64,000 nucleotides of DNA from Paenibacillus sinopodophylli (GCF_005930355.1 NZ_VDBO01000011.1:30807-94806); one strand, 5' to 3'. Positions 27,112 to 36,027 are shown, counted from the stretch's first letter. The notes: generated from the letters alone by a model not told the origin. A program made the numbers and translations.

Positions 27112-27678
27112 TTAAGTGAACGAAAGATACATTTCACTTAATGTTTCATACGCCGTATCCAAATCGAAGCTCTCGTCAGTCAGTTTGCGCAGAGCCAGCC
27201 CATCAAACGCGGCGGTCAAAGTAGCTGCGATAGCTTCGTGATTAACGCCTTCTTTTCTGACAAGATGAGTGGAGAGCTCGGCGATTTTTCGTTGTTCTTC
27301 CTGTAATAGTGCATTCACATGCGACTTGAGGTTCGAATTATTTAGACCGTTGGAATAAAGTTCGAATCGTAGCCGGTAAACCTCTAAATCAGCAAATAAC
27401 CGTTCCTTAACCAACTTTAAAACGTGTTCGATTTGCCAGTTGTTCTTCGCTTGCTGGAGAATTTCATCCCAGTCCTGAAGGCATTGGCCCTTAGCTTCCT
27501 CCAGCACAGCCAAAATAAGCTCTTCTTTGCTTTTGAAATAATAATGAATCAAGCCTGGTGCGATACCAGCAGATTGTGCAACCCGTTTCATTGAAGTATT
27601 CTTAATACCACACTCAATCAACAGATCATGCGTCTTGGCGATAATGAGATCCCTGTTATTTAGCGGCTCTGTAATCAT
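27112..27678 (-). CDS. TetR-family repressor of the SDR pair
   Basis: 188 residues, ATG preceded by AAGGGAAGAAG. The N-terminal HTH reads LIIAKTHDLLIECGIKNTSM, then VAQSAGIAPGLIHYYFKSKEE. The C-terminal region matches the BetI/TetR_C-type helical domain in length and character. It lies upstream of the SDR gene on the same strand, and matching 16-bp palindromes sit before both genes, so it probably represses itself and the SDR. The inducer is unknown. Confidence 0.9.
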   Translation of the reverse strand: MITEPLNNRDLIIAKTHDLLIECGIKNTSMKRVAQSAGIAPGLIHYYFKSKEELILAVLEEAKGQCLQDWDEILQQAKNNWQIEHVLKLVKERLFADLEVYRLRFELYSNGLNNSNLKSHVNALLQEEQRKIAELSTHLVRKEGVNHEAIAATLTAAFDGLALRKLTDESFDLDTAYETLSEMYLSFT

Positions 27679-27699
27679 ACTTCTTCCCTTCTAGCATAA

Positions 27700-27715
27700 T
27701 TGGTTGGTCGACCAA
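27700..27715. promoter_or_regulatory. TetR-family operator before its own gene
   Basis: TTGGTTG-GT-CGACCAA: 7-2-7 layout, 6 of 7 pairs complementary, overlapping a perfect TTGGTCGACCAA. It lies 21 bp upstream of the tetR start, the same distance as the SDR site from its gene. Confidence 0.8.
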
Positions 27716-28245
27716 TTATAAAATATTCCTCAATCCTAGTCAAGTCATTATGGCGGTGGGCAAAGAGCAATTCCCGAGCTATCCCGTGTTTCACCCCTTT
27801 GTGATATTAACGGAAGTGGACTGCCCGTTAGCTTAAAGGGGTGTGGCAGTCTTTTCAGTCCAACACTTTATTTTCTTTGGACAGTTGGTTTCTAGGGGTA
27901 CAAACATATTACTTAGTTGACTACACTTTTGCTACCATTTAGTAGTTAATCAACAGGCCTGAACCAAGACAATTGTATTGGTTAATAAAAGGTAGTGATA
28001 ATATATGGACACTACATATACAACCTATTAAAACGATTGAGGTTATATGGGTTTTAAAATAATATAACTTACATTGTATTTTGTACAAATGTATTTGAAT
28101 CGCCTTAATCCCTTATGTACGAAGGTTTTGCCTAGACTGGAAAATGAAGTTGTAGATGGGCTAAATAAAGTTTTAGACTAATCATGGTTTTCTGGTGCTG
28201 GAAAGGTCGTTACAAATTTTATATTTATATAGACCGCAATTAAGA
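27716..28245. other. 530-bp AT-rich gap with IS relics
   Basis: No gene. At 27791-27855 there are nested inverted repeats (CACCCCTTT with AAAGGGGTG; GACTGCC with GGCAGTCTTTT) of the type found at IS ends or as terminators. A ~320-bp candidate MITE (27857-28179) fills most of the rest. Confidence 0.5.
27857..28179. mobile_element. Candidate ~320-bp non-autonomous element (MITE or IS4 deletion derivative)
   Basis: It is bounded by inverted copies of the dispersed motif: AGTCCAACACTTTATTTTC at 27857 and, on the minus strand, AGTCTAAAACTTTATTT at 28179-28163. There is no internal coding capacity. No target duplication could be confirmed. Confidence 0.4.
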
Positions 28246-28677
28246 TCATGACTGAACAAGTAGACGATCGATGGTTTCCATCGGATGCTTATTAATCCAA
28301 TTCATAATTGGATCACATGAAGCTTGATCTTATAGAATTTTTCAAAGAATACGTTATTAGCTACGTCAGCTTTGAGCCATAGCCAGAAGCCTTCCACCGG
28401 ATTAAGGTTCGGGCTGTAAGGATGCAGAAGACCAGCTGTAAACGAGGATGTTTTTTGAGAAACGGCTGTAACGCTTTAGCATGATGAATGCGACTGTTGT
28501 TCAGGATCAAGGCCGTTCATGGTGACACCAAACGTCATCTTGATCCACTCGGCAACCAGAGGAAGCGTTCAGGTATCTCTCGTAAAGCCGTTTATCTGAA
28601 GTTTCTTTCTTGGACACATTGAGTTTGTCCATTTCTTCGGTACTCATTTTTATCACCACCAGGTTCTTGTTGCTATT
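28246..28677 (-). pseudogene. Degraded IS630-family transposase
   Basis: On the minus strand: a start-like segment (NSNKNLVVIKMSTEEMDKL), KKETSDKRLYERYL, then a large deletion, then LILNNSRIHHAKALQPFLKK, where the catalytic Asp of the family's LxLDN motif reads Asn. A frameshift leads to PYSPNLNPVEGFWLWLKAD (third catalytic Glu), NNVFFEKFYKIKLHVIQ, and after another shift MNWINKHPMETIDRLLVQ to a TGA at 28248-28246. Deletion, frameshifts and the lost Asp show that it is dead. Confidence 0.85.
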
Positions 28678-28770
28678 CATTACCCAATTTGGTGGCTAGT
28701 GTGACTTAGTTCGTTTTTTACTTGTATTCTATATAGAATCAAATGTAGATTTGGCCAGACTCCTCTCAAA

Positions 28771-30354
28771 CTAGTGAGCAAGCAGCAGCTTCATCTGCAC
28801 GTCCATTTGGCTGTGCATGGAGATGGGGTCGCTGACAGCGAAATGCTCGGGGTCTATGAAATAGATTTTATTATTTTGGACAGCCTTCAGCTGCTTCCAG
28901 ATGAAAGTTTTCTCCAGCGCGCGGAATCGAACCGGATCAAGGATGCTTACAAATAATCGGTCACCTGCGTATAGTGAAAGCTGCTCCTCTGTAATCAGGC
29001 GATAAGCCTCACGGTTAAGCATCTCTTGCTCAATAATGGGAGGGGCCGTCATGCCCAGTCCATCGTATAAATTATAAGCTCCACGGCACCAGAAGTTGCC
29101 AAACACATATATGGAATCAGTGCGTATTTCAATAACAGAAACCGTTTCTTCCTTGGATATGAATCCCCGTAATTCCGTTCTGTGACGCTCAGCCTTGTGT
29201 TCATATTGCAAAATAAGCTGCTGTGCTATCCTCTGTTTGTTAAAAGCTTCGCCGAGCATCGCTAGCAAAGTCATTGGTTTATGATCGTTTTGTGAGAAGA
29301 TCATCGTAGAGGCAACGGTGGACAGCTCTTCGCATTCCTGTTCGTTCGATACCAGTATATATTCCGGCTGCAGCTCTGCGATCTCTTCCAGTTGATAAGG
29401 AATATTGTTCACACGGTGAATATCCAGACTAAGGTTCCGCAAGTAAGGCCTGTTGGTTAAATTTTTGGCGGCTGCGATAGGCCGAATGCCAAGAGCGAGT
29501 AGATGCCCAAGGCAGGTTAGCGCACAGATATGGGCGGGTTTGTTCTCATAGTTGCGGACAAATTGTCCGGGCGTTAGCCCTTCCGTCTGCTTGAACCGGC
29601 GGTTGAAGTAAAATTCATCCCGATAGCCGACCTTGACGGAGATCTCTTGCAGGCGCTCGCCTTTTAATAGGAGTTGTTTTGCAGATTCCATCCGTAAGGC
29701 CGTGATGTACTCCAGCACATGTTTGCCTGTAATTTGCTTAAACCAGTGGGTGAATCTTCGTTTGCTAATTTGGGCTTGCGCAGCAAGCTCTTCTACAGAG
29801 ATATCTTCGGTAAAGTGCTCTTTGAGCTGTTCAATAATAGCCAGCACAGATTGACGTGTTGTTTCGGCAGCGGGCTGATCTTCTCTGCTCTCTATTATGA
29901 TTCGCATCAGTTTTTGGAATCTCGCGTGATTATCCATTTGTCGGGCTGCAGACTTATCATTCTGGTGACTGCTGATTTCCATGACTATGCGCAGCAACGC
30001 TTTAGTAGAGGAAATACGGCATTCACCGGTTTGCAAATAGGTCACGGCAGGTCTGGCTGTGTTGCCTAGGATGGAAAAGCTGAGCAGCAAAACCGAGGTA
30101 CCCTGTCCGTGAAATAGGCTCACGTCGATAATCGATCCAGGATTAAACATCCAGCAACTACCGGCCTTAAGCGCGTATTCTTTATCGTTCCACAGTAGCG
30201 CGCCTTCCCCTTCTTCCATGATAAGCAGGGTATAGGAGGTCAGCGGCTGGCCCGACATTTCACTTATTAGGGGAGAGACAATATGTTGTAAATGGTGCAA
30301 TTCGAAATAAAGGGTATGTATCGGCCGACTGACCTCCAAACCATTCCGATTCAA
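28771..30354 (-). CDS. AraC-family regulator fused to a siderophore-binding domain (Btr-like)
   Basis: 527 residues from a TTG start 7 bases after GGAGG. Residues 1-150 form a cupin-like N-terminus (EGEGALLWNDKEYALKAGS). About 165-270 is an AraC DNA-binding domain (IDVSVEEL-type first HTH, here DISVEELAAQAQISKRRFTHWF, broken as DISVEELAAQAQIS and KRRFTHWF; second HTH IGYRDEFYFNRRF-like VGYRDEFYFNRRFKQTEG). About 275-527 is a TroA/FeuA-type periplasmic-binding-protein fold. In B. subtilis, Btr of this layout senses Fe-bacillibactin in the cytoplasm and activates uptake genes. A Fur box lies just before the start, and the binding-protein gene is divergent with a second Fur box. Confidence 0.9.
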   Translation of the reverse strand: MNRNGLEVSRPIHTLYFELHHLQHIVSPLISEMSGQPLTSYTLLIMEEGEGALLWNDKEYALKAGSCWMFNPGSIIDVSLFHGQGTSVLLLSFSILGNTARPAVTYLQTGECRISSTKALLRIVMEISSHQNDKSAARQMDNHARFQKLMRIIIESREDQPAAETTRQSVLAIIEQLKEHFTEDISVEELAAQAQISKRRFTHWFKQITGKHVLEYITALRMESAKQLLLKGERLQEISVKVGYRDEFYFNRRFKQTEGLTPGQFVRNYENKPAHICALTCLGHLLALGIRPIAAAKNLTNRPYLRNLSLDIHRVNNIPYQLEEIAELQPEYILVSNEQECEELSTVASTMIFSQNDHKPMTLLAMLGEAFNKQRIAQQLILQYEHKAERHRTELRGFISKEETVSVIEIRTDSIYVFGNFWCRGAYNLYDGLGMTAPPIIEQEMLNREAYRLITEEQLSLYAGDRLFVSILDPVRFRALEKTFIWKQLKAVQNNKIYFIDPEHFAVSDPISMHSQMDVQMKLLLAH

Positions 30355-30375
30355 GTGAAAACCTCCAAGCTTAGT

Positions 30376-30390
30376 TGAGAATTATTATCA
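30376..30390. promoter_or_regulatory. Fur box upstream of the Btr-like gene
   Basis: TGAGAATTATTATCA matches the 7-1-7 Fur consensus TGATAATNATTATCA at all but one position. Confidence 0.85.
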
Positions 30391-30524
30391 ATTAAAGAAA
30401 TCATACCGTAAAGCTGAATCAATTTCAATCGGTTCCTTTAGGTTATTAAATAGCCCATTAGTATAAAATAACGTCCCATTCTATCCTTGTCGCTGCCAAT
30501 AGCAAAAGCTATACTGGCTATAGT

Positions 30525-30539
30525 TGATAATGATTATCA
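30525..30539. promoter_or_regulatory. Perfect Fur box upstream of the siderophore-binding lipoprotein
   Basis: TGATAATGATTATCA matches the 7-1-7 consensus at every position and ends 30 bases before the start codon, so iron-replete Fur would block transcription. Confidence 0.95.
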
Positions 30540-30568
30540 ATAAAACGGAGAGATGGGCGGAGACAATG

Positions 30569-31576
30569 ATGGTAATTCAAAGCAAAAATATACGGAAAGG
30601 TCTTGCTGTGCTTTGTATCGCAATGGCATTAAGTGCGTGTGGCAATAATGGCGGTGGCAGTGAAGCAAAGCCAACAAATACAACAACGGCTGCTGAGACT
30701 GAAGGAAGCGGGCAAGAAAATGCGTCTACAACCAAGTTTGTGACAGATGCTTACGATAAACAAGTGGAAATTCCAAGCTCGCCTAAGCGAATTGTGTATA
30801 CAGATAACACAGTTGGGGATATTTTGCTATTTGGCGTTCAACCTATTGGTCTAATTCAAGATGGTCTTCAATATGCCGTGTACCGGGATGAAGTGAAAGA
30901 CGTTGCCGATGTGGGCTGGCCGCCGAGCACGGAGAAGCTGATTGAGCTGGAGCCTGATTTGATTATTACATCCATGACGGACGCTCAGCAGCTGGATGTG
31001 ATGAGAAAAGTTGCGCCGGTTATTCAGACGAATGAGTGGGACCCGATGCCTGTCCGCGTAAAGAGAATTGGCGATTGGCTCGGCTTTGAGAAACAGGCGG
31101 ATGAGTTTTTAGCGAAGCATGAGTCAGATATCGATGAGATGTGGGATTCTTTGCTCCAGAAGGGCACCATTCATAGCGGCGAAACGGCTTCCGTCTTTCA
31201 ATATATGCTAGGTCAAAAAAGACTTAGCGTGTATACAACCAGCTATTTGCCAACCTTTGTCTATCATGAGAAAGGATTCAAGCCAACAGCGGGCATCCAA
31301 GAGCTGATTGATGATCCTAAGAATTACGGATACTCGGACATATCGGCTGAATTGCTTCCAAACATAGCAGGAGACCGGATCTTTATTGTTTATTTTGATG
31401 GGCCTGAGCTTGATGCAGTTAAGCAAATGATCACTGAGCCAATCTGGAGAGATTTGCCGGCCGTGAAAGCGGGAAAAGTTTATTTTATAAATGGGGGACT
31501 GGGCATTACGACAGATCCGCTCGCGAGAGAAGCGTTAATTAAGCAGCTTCCCGTTATATTGGGAGAGCAGTCATGA
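30569..31576 (+). CDS. Siderophore-binding lipoprotein (FeuA-like ABC substrate-binding protein)
   Basis: About 335 residues; the ATG at 30569 is preferred over 30566 because GGCGGAG is then properly spaced. A lipoprotein signal ends at ALSAC (Cys24), then comes an Asn/Gly/Ser/Thr linker, then a TroA-like binding fold: YDKQVEIPSSPKRIVYTD, VGWPPSTEKLIELEPDLII, and a long connecting helix. It is expected to be tethered outside the membrane and to hand ferric siderophore to a permease. No permease or ATPase gene is adjacent, so it must use a transporter encoded elsewhere. Its stop overlaps the next start (ATGA). Confidence 0.92.
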   Translation: MVIQSKNIRKGLAVLCIAMALSACGNNGGGSEAKPTNTTTAAETEGSGQENASTTKFVTDAYDKQVEIPSSPKRIVYTDNTVGDILLFGVQPIGLIQDGLQYAVYRDEVKDVADVGWPPSTEKLIELEPDLIITSMTDAQQLDVMRKVAPVIQTNEWDPMPVRVKRIGDWLGFEKQADEFLAKHESDIDEMWDSLLQKGTIHSGETASVFQYMLGQKRLSVYTTSYLPTFVYHEKGFKPTAGIQELIDDPKNYGYSDISAELLPNIAGDRIFIVYFDGPELDAVKQMITEPIWRDLPAVKAGKVYFINGGLGITTDPLAREALIKQLPVILGEQS

Positions 31577-32616
31577 GCCAATCTCTAGAATTATTCGATG
31601 TTACGATTATTGGCGGCGGCCCAACGGGATTGTATACGGCTTTTTACAGCGGCATGAGAGAACTGAAAACCAAGCTCATAGAAGCCCAAGACGAATTGGG
31701 CGGACGCATACTAACCTATCCGGAGAAAATGATTTGGGATGTTGGGGGGATCACCCCTGTCCGCGGGGAAAAGCTGATCGATCAATTGGTTCAGCAAGCT
31801 CATACCTTTGAGCCGACGATTGTGCTCGGCCAGCGTATCCAGCATTGTGAGCGGCAGGAGGATGGGAATTTCGTGCTGACGACAGATGATGGTAACCAGC
31901 ATCTCACCCGGACGGTTATTCTGGCTGTCGGTTACGGCGCTCGCAAGCCGGCAAAGCTGGAGATAGAGGGAGCAGATCGTTTCGAAGTGACCAATCTGCA
32001 TTATACGGTGCAGCAGTTGGAAGGCTTTCGCAGCAAGCGAGTATTAATTTCTGGCGGCGGTGATGCCGCGGTGGATTGGGCCGTTGAGTTGGAGCCGGTT
32101 GCGGCTAGTGTGACAATTGTTCATCGGCGAGGCGAATTTGGCGGGCATGAACGGACGGTTAGCCAGATGAAGCAGGCTTCCGTGACCATCCTTACCCCCT
32201 ATACGGTAGAAGCACTTCATAGCCAGGATGGTACGATGATAGACACCGTTACCATAGCCCATACAGCTACAGGCGAGCAGCAGAAGCTTGAGGTCGACGC
32301 GGTGGTCGTCAGTCATGGGATGAGATGCGATTACGGTTCAATCCGTTATTGGGGGCTTAATATGAATGAATGGAACATGCAGGTAGACGACCAGATGGTC
32401 ACGAACATTCCGGGTATCTACGCGGCGGGTGATTTCGTTACCTATCCGAACAAGGTGGAGCTGATTGCAGGCACCTTCACCAGCGGTATATTGGCGTTAA
32501 ATAGCGCGAAGAAGTATATGGAGCCGGAAGCTCCTTACATGGCCTACGTTTCTTCTCATAACGACCGTTTCAAAGAGAAGAACCGCGCGCTGGGCGTTGT
32601 GGAGGAAGAGGAATAA
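31573..32616 (+). CDS. Ferredoxin-NADP reductase-like flavoprotein (YumC type)
   Basis: 347 residues overlapping the previous gene by 4 bases. It has the thioredoxin-reductase-like fold of Bacillus FNR2: FAD motif VTIIGGGPTGLYTAFYSGM, NADPH motif VLISGGGDAAVDWAVEL, HRRGEFGGHE after strand 2 (NADP-phosphate contacts), and the C-terminal FAD motif IPGIYAAGDFVTYPNKVELI. There is no CxxC redox pair, which separates it from thioredoxin reductases. Translational coupling to a siderophore lipoprotein under a Fur box suggests that it supplies electrons for releasing iron from the imported siderophore (inference). Confidence 0.88.
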   Translation: MSQSLELFDVTIIGGGPTGLYTAFYSGMRELKTKLIEAQDELGGRILTYPEKMIWDVGGITPVRGEKLIDQLVQQAHTFEPTIVLGQRIQHCERQEDGNFVLTTDDGNQHLTRTVILAVGYGARKPAKLEIEGADRFEVTNLHYTVQQLEGFRSKRVLISGGGDAAVDWAVELEPVAASVTIVHRRGEFGGHERTVSQMKQASVTILTPYTVEALHSQDGTMIDTVTIAHTATGEQQKLEVDAVVVSHGMRCDYGSIRYWGLNMNEWNMQVDDQMVTNIPGIYAAGDFVTYPNKVELIAGTFTSGILALNSAKKYMEPEAPYMAYVSSHNDRFKEKNRALGVVEEEE

Positions 32617-32636
32617 AATAGTTGCAGCATTCGAAT

Positions 32637-32682
32637 GCAAGCAGGGCTGCCCGAACAGGGCGGTCCTGTTTGTGTTGCTTGC
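32637..32682 (+). terminator. Possible terminator of the iron unit
   Basis: GCAAGCA and TGCTTGC enclose an inner CAGG/CCTG stem 21 bases after the stop. There is no T run, so the assignment is weak. Confidence 0.4.
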
Positions 32683-33014
32683 TGCGTGTAAGGTGAAAAA
32701 GGGGAAATGCTGTAATAGTCTTGTTTTGCCAGGAATGATAGCCATTTTAGTTGTCGCACTCCGCGTGATTTAGCTCCATTAATTTACAAAATCGGGAAGA
32801 TGTAAATCTCTTGATGTCGAATGGAAAGTAGAATCCTTTATGCTATTTTCGATATGTGCAGCTAAGAACATTAATTGAAGCAGCACTAGTTTTGTTCAAT
32901 CAGATATGGCAAAAACACTCACTGGAATTTATGAATAAACGGATAACGTTTAATCCTTAAATTAAAATGTTATAAACGAACAATATATACATATGCAACG
33001 AACATTAAATATCA

Positions 33015-33020
33015 TATAAT
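33015..33020 (+). promoter_or_regulatory. Candidate -10 box of glcD-glcF
   Basis: TATAAT, 46 bases before the glcD start, with no clear -35; a second TATAAT lies at 33039-33044. This suggests activator dependence. Confidence 0.45.
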
Positions 33021-33066
33021 GTTTAAAAAGGACATTCGTATAATAGACAAGGGGGAATAAACCATC

Positions 33067-34482
33067 ATGCTGGAGCAAGTCATTGTTCAACAACTACGCC
33101 GAATTGTAGGCATTCAAAACTTTCGGGATGATCGGGAATCTTTGGTTGTTCATTCCTACGATGGAACGCCTATGCTCCAAAGTTTGCCGGACGGTGTTAT
33201 TTACCCAGAGAGCACGCAGCAGGTTTCGGATATTATGAAAGTGCTTGCAGCACATCGTATACCCGTCGTGTCCCGGGGTTCTGGTTCCAATCTTTGCGGG
33301 GGAACGGTCCCTATCCAAGGTGGTGTTGTGATGGTTATGCACCGCATGAATACAATCTTAGAGGTTGATCAGGAAAATTTAACGGCAACTGTTCAACCGG
33401 GAATTATAACCGCAGAGTTCATATCGCATATTGAATCGATAGGATTATTTTATCCACCCGACCCAAGCAGCATGAGAATATCAACCATCGGCGGTAATAT
33501 TGCGGAGTGTTCTGGCGGGCTTCGCGGTTTGAAATATGGTACAACAAAGGACTACGTCATCGGGCTCGAAGCGGTGCTTGCGAACGGAGACATTATGCGG
33601 ACCGGTGGAAAGCTGATGAAGGATGTTGCCGGCTATGACTTGACGAAACTGCTGGTCGGTTCGGAAGGGACGCTTGCTATCATAACCGAGGCTACCTTAA
33701 AGCTGATACCGCCGCCAAAGTCGAAGAAAACGATGCTTGCCATGTACAAAGACCTCTATGGAGCAGCAAGGACTGTATCACGCATTATTGAATCGAAAAT
33801 TATACCTGCAACGCTGGAGTTTATGGATAATCCTACGATTCGGGTCGTTGATGATTTCGCCAAACTTGGTCTTCCCAGAGACATGGAGGCGATTCTGCTT
33901 ATCGAGCAGGATGGCGATTCGGAGGCTGTGGAGCGAGATATGGAGAGGATACAAGAGATATGCAAGCTGGAGATGGCGGATCTGGTAGAGATAGCGGAGA
34001 GCCGTGAGGAGGCTGAAAAGCTGCTTACAGCACGGCGCAGCGCTTTCACTGCACTTGCAAGGCTCCGCCCTACAACCATACTGGAGGATGCAACGGTACC
34101 TCGATCCAAAATTGCGGAAATGGTATTAAGAATCAATGAAATTGCTAGAAAATATAATGTGATGATCGCAACCTTTGGTCATGCGGGGGATGGGAATTTA
34201 CATCCAACAGCCGCTACGGACGCTAGGAACCTAGACGAAGTTCATCGGGTAGAGCAGGCATTCGAGGAAATATTTGAAGCGGCGATTGAACTGGGAGGAA
34301 CGATTACCGGAGAGCATGGTGTCGGCATGGTAAAAGCGCCATACCTCGAATGGAAGATCGGTAAGCCTGGAATAGCAATGATGCGCGGAATCAAGCATGC
34401 TTTCGATCCGCATAATCTGCTTAATCCGGGCAAGATATTCGCAAAAGAAACAAGAAAAAGAGTGGTGATAACCCGTGGCTAA
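33067..34482 (+). CDS. glcD: Glycolate oxidase FAD-binding subunit GlcD
   Basis: 471 residues, ATG about 11 bases after AAGGGGG. A PCMH-type FAD domain (about 35-220) has PVVSRGSGSNLCGG and IGGNIAECSGGLRGLKYG, and a C-terminal FAD-oxidase domain has ATFGHAGDGNLHP and GGTITGEHGVGMVK. It oxidises glycolate, and possibly D-lactate, to the 2-oxoacid and passes electrons to the iron-sulphur partner encoded next, whose start overlaps this gene by 8 bases. The E. coli enzyme also has GlcE; here, as in Bacillus (ysfC-ysfD), that subunit is absent. Confidence 0.92.
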   Translation: MLEQVIVQQLRRIVGIQNFRDDRESLVVHSYDGTPMLQSLPDGVIYPESTQQVSDIMKVLAAHRIPVVSRGSGSNLCGGTVPIQGGVVMVMHRMNTILEVDQENLTATVQPGIITAEFISHIESIGLFYPPDPSSMRISTIGGNIAECSGGLRGLKYGTTKDYVIGLEAVLANGDIMRTGGKLMKDVAGYDLTKLLVGSEGTLAIITEATLKLIPPPKSKKTMLAMYKDLYGAARTVSRIIESKIIPATLEFMDNPTIRVVDDFAKLGLPRDMEAILLIEQDGDSEAVERDMERIQEICKLEMADLVEIAESREEAEKLLTARRSAFTALARLRPTTILEDATVPRSKIAEMVLRINEIARKYNVMIATFGHAGDGNLHPTAATDARNLDEVHRVEQAFEEIFEAAIELGGTITGEHGVGMVKAPYLEWKIGKPGIAMMRGIKHAFDPHNLLNPGKIFAKETRKRVVITRG

Positions 34483-35848
34483 TGCGAATCAACCGACATT
34501 CCCAAGCAAGCCCAATGTAAAGCTCAGCAATCCAACAGCCCAGAAGCTTCATCTGAAGCTGGACTATGATCAGTTGACTAATTGCATGCGTTGCGGATTT
34601 TGTTTGCCGGCCTGTCCGACTTTCCGAGAAACCGGCTTGGAGCAGGAATCTCCACGTGGACGTATTGCGCTTATGAAAGCTGTTGTAGACGGCATAATGG
34701 AACCGGATCAGCCTTTTCAAGATCAAATGAGCCATTGTCTCGGCTGCAGAGCATGCGAACCGGCTTGCCCGGCTGATGTCAAATATGGTCAGCTCATTGA
34801 ACAGGCTCGAGATGCTATCGAGGAGCATGCAGAGCATAGCATCCCCGTTAATGGCCTGCGCAAGGTATTGCTTAAGGAGATGTTCCCTCATCAGGGACGG
34901 ATGAAATGGCTCGGACGATCACTCGCATTTTATCAGAAGTCAGGCCTGCGTAAAGTAGCAAAGGGTACCGGTATGATGCGACTGTTTCCGAAGCATTTGC
35001 GAGAAATGGAGCAAATTCTTCCCAGTGCGACAGGGAAGGGTGTGGTAGAACGAATGGGTACAGTTTATCCGGCTAAAGGTGAAGCCATTGCGCGTGTTGC
35101 ATTATTCAGGGGGTGTATCATGGATGTACTTTTCGCTGATACCAATGTGAATACGGTAAAGCTGCTGTCAGAAGCCGGTTTTGAGGTCGTTATTCCAGAC
35201 GAGCAGGTGTGCTGCGGTGCGCTTCACGCACATAGTGGGGAGTTGGATTCGGCAAAAGCATTGGCACGTACTAACCTCTCCGTCTTTAAGGAAGCGGGAG
35301 TCGACTATATAGTCTCAAATGCAGGCGGGTGCGGAGCACTGCTCGTGGAGTATGATCATCTCTTACATGAAGACAACGAATACCACTCTCTTGCGAAATG
35401 GTTTGCTCCTAGGGTAATGGATATAAGCAAGCTGCTAATCGATCATGGAAGACTTCCAGCATTTGCGGACTCGAGCGCGAGCACCGAAGATCCCATAACG
35501 ATAACCTATCAGGATTCCTGTCATTTGCGTAATGTCATGAAGAGCGCAAGTGCTCCAAGGCAGCTTATGAGACAAGTTGCTAATGTCCAATTTGTCGAGA
35601 TGAAGGAAGCAGATCGATGCTGTGGCTCCGCGGGGATCTACAATGTAACACAGCCGAAGATGGCAGGTGAAATTTTGGAACATAAGATGGAGCACGCCAA
35701 CAGGACCGATGCTCGTTATCTCTTGAGCAGTAATCCGGGATGTCTCCTACAGATGAAGCTGGGGGTTGCAAAGCATGGAGATAGCAGCCGGATGGAGGTC
35801 ATGCATATTGTGGACTTCCTTTACGAGAGGCTTCTTGAAACGAAATGA
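34475..35848 (+). CDS. glcF: Glycolate oxidase iron-sulphur subunit GlcF
   Basis: 457 residues from a GTG that overlaps glcD by 8 bases. Two 4Fe-4S cluster motifs (CMRCGFCLPACP and CLGCRACEPACP) sit in the first third, followed by two CCG-type cysteine-rich domains (VCCGALHAHSG and DSCHLRN ... DRCCGSAG). This is the standard GlcF/LutA-like layout, in which electrons from the FAD subunit go to the membrane quinone pool. Translational coupling and the paired domains make the complex assignment firm; the exact 2-hydroxyacid is less certain. Confidence 0.92.
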   Translation: MANANQPTFPSKPNVKLSNPTAQKLHLKLDYDQLTNCMRCGFCLPACPTFRETGLEQESPRGRIALMKAVVDGIMEPDQPFQDQMSHCLGCRACEPACPADVKYGQLIEQARDAIEEHAEHSIPVNGLRKVLLKEMFPHQGRMKWLGRSLAFYQKSGLRKVAKGTGMMRLFPKHLREMEQILPSATGKGVVERMGTVYPAKGEAIARVALFRGCIMDVLFADTNVNTVKLLSEAGFEVVIPDEQVCCGALHAHSGELDSAKALARTNLSVFKEAGVDYIVSNAGGCGALLVEYDHLLHEDNEYHSLAKWFAPRVMDISKLLIDHGRLPAFADSSASTEDPITITYQDSCHLRNVMKSASAPRQLMRQVANVQFVEMKEADRCCGSAGIYNVTQPKMAGEILEHKMEHANRTDARYLLSSNPGCLLQMKLGVAKHGDSSRMEVMHIVDFLYERLLETK

Positions 35849-35929
35849 ATCAGCCTGATGGAGAATGGACATCTATTATTCAAGCTGCCGAAACACAAGT
35901 CACCGTAGCTTTGCATGAATATACTGCTA

Positions 35930-35968
35930 ACACTCTGTAAGAGACAATGTCTCTTACAGAGTGTTTTG
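35930..35968 (+). terminator. Terminator of glcD-glcF
   Basis: ACACTCTGTAAGAGAC pairs perfectly (16 bp) with GTCTCTTACAGAGTGT across a 3-base loop, followed by TTTT. Confidence 0.85.
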
Positions 35969-35977
35969 GCATTTTAC

Positions 35978-36027
35978 AAAAACAACACCTCCAACGCTTT
36001 TTCCACTGCGCAAGAGGTGTTGTTTTT
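35978..36027. terminator. Bidirectional terminator between glcF and the response regulator
   Basis: AAAAACAACACCTC and GAGGTGTTGTTTTT form a perfect 14-bp stem. The T run serves the plus strand and, by symmetry, the minus-strand response regulator gene ending at 36063. Confidence 0.85.

Larger units (their letters stand above)
32617..33066. other. 450-bp intergenic region before glcD
   Basis: It holds a hairpin (32637-32682) that may end the iron unit, then AT-rich DNA with two TATAAT boxes (33015-33020 and 33039-33044) and a repeated AACGAACA (32976 and 32997 areas) that could be a regulator site for glcD-glcF. No gene is seen. Confidence 0.55.
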
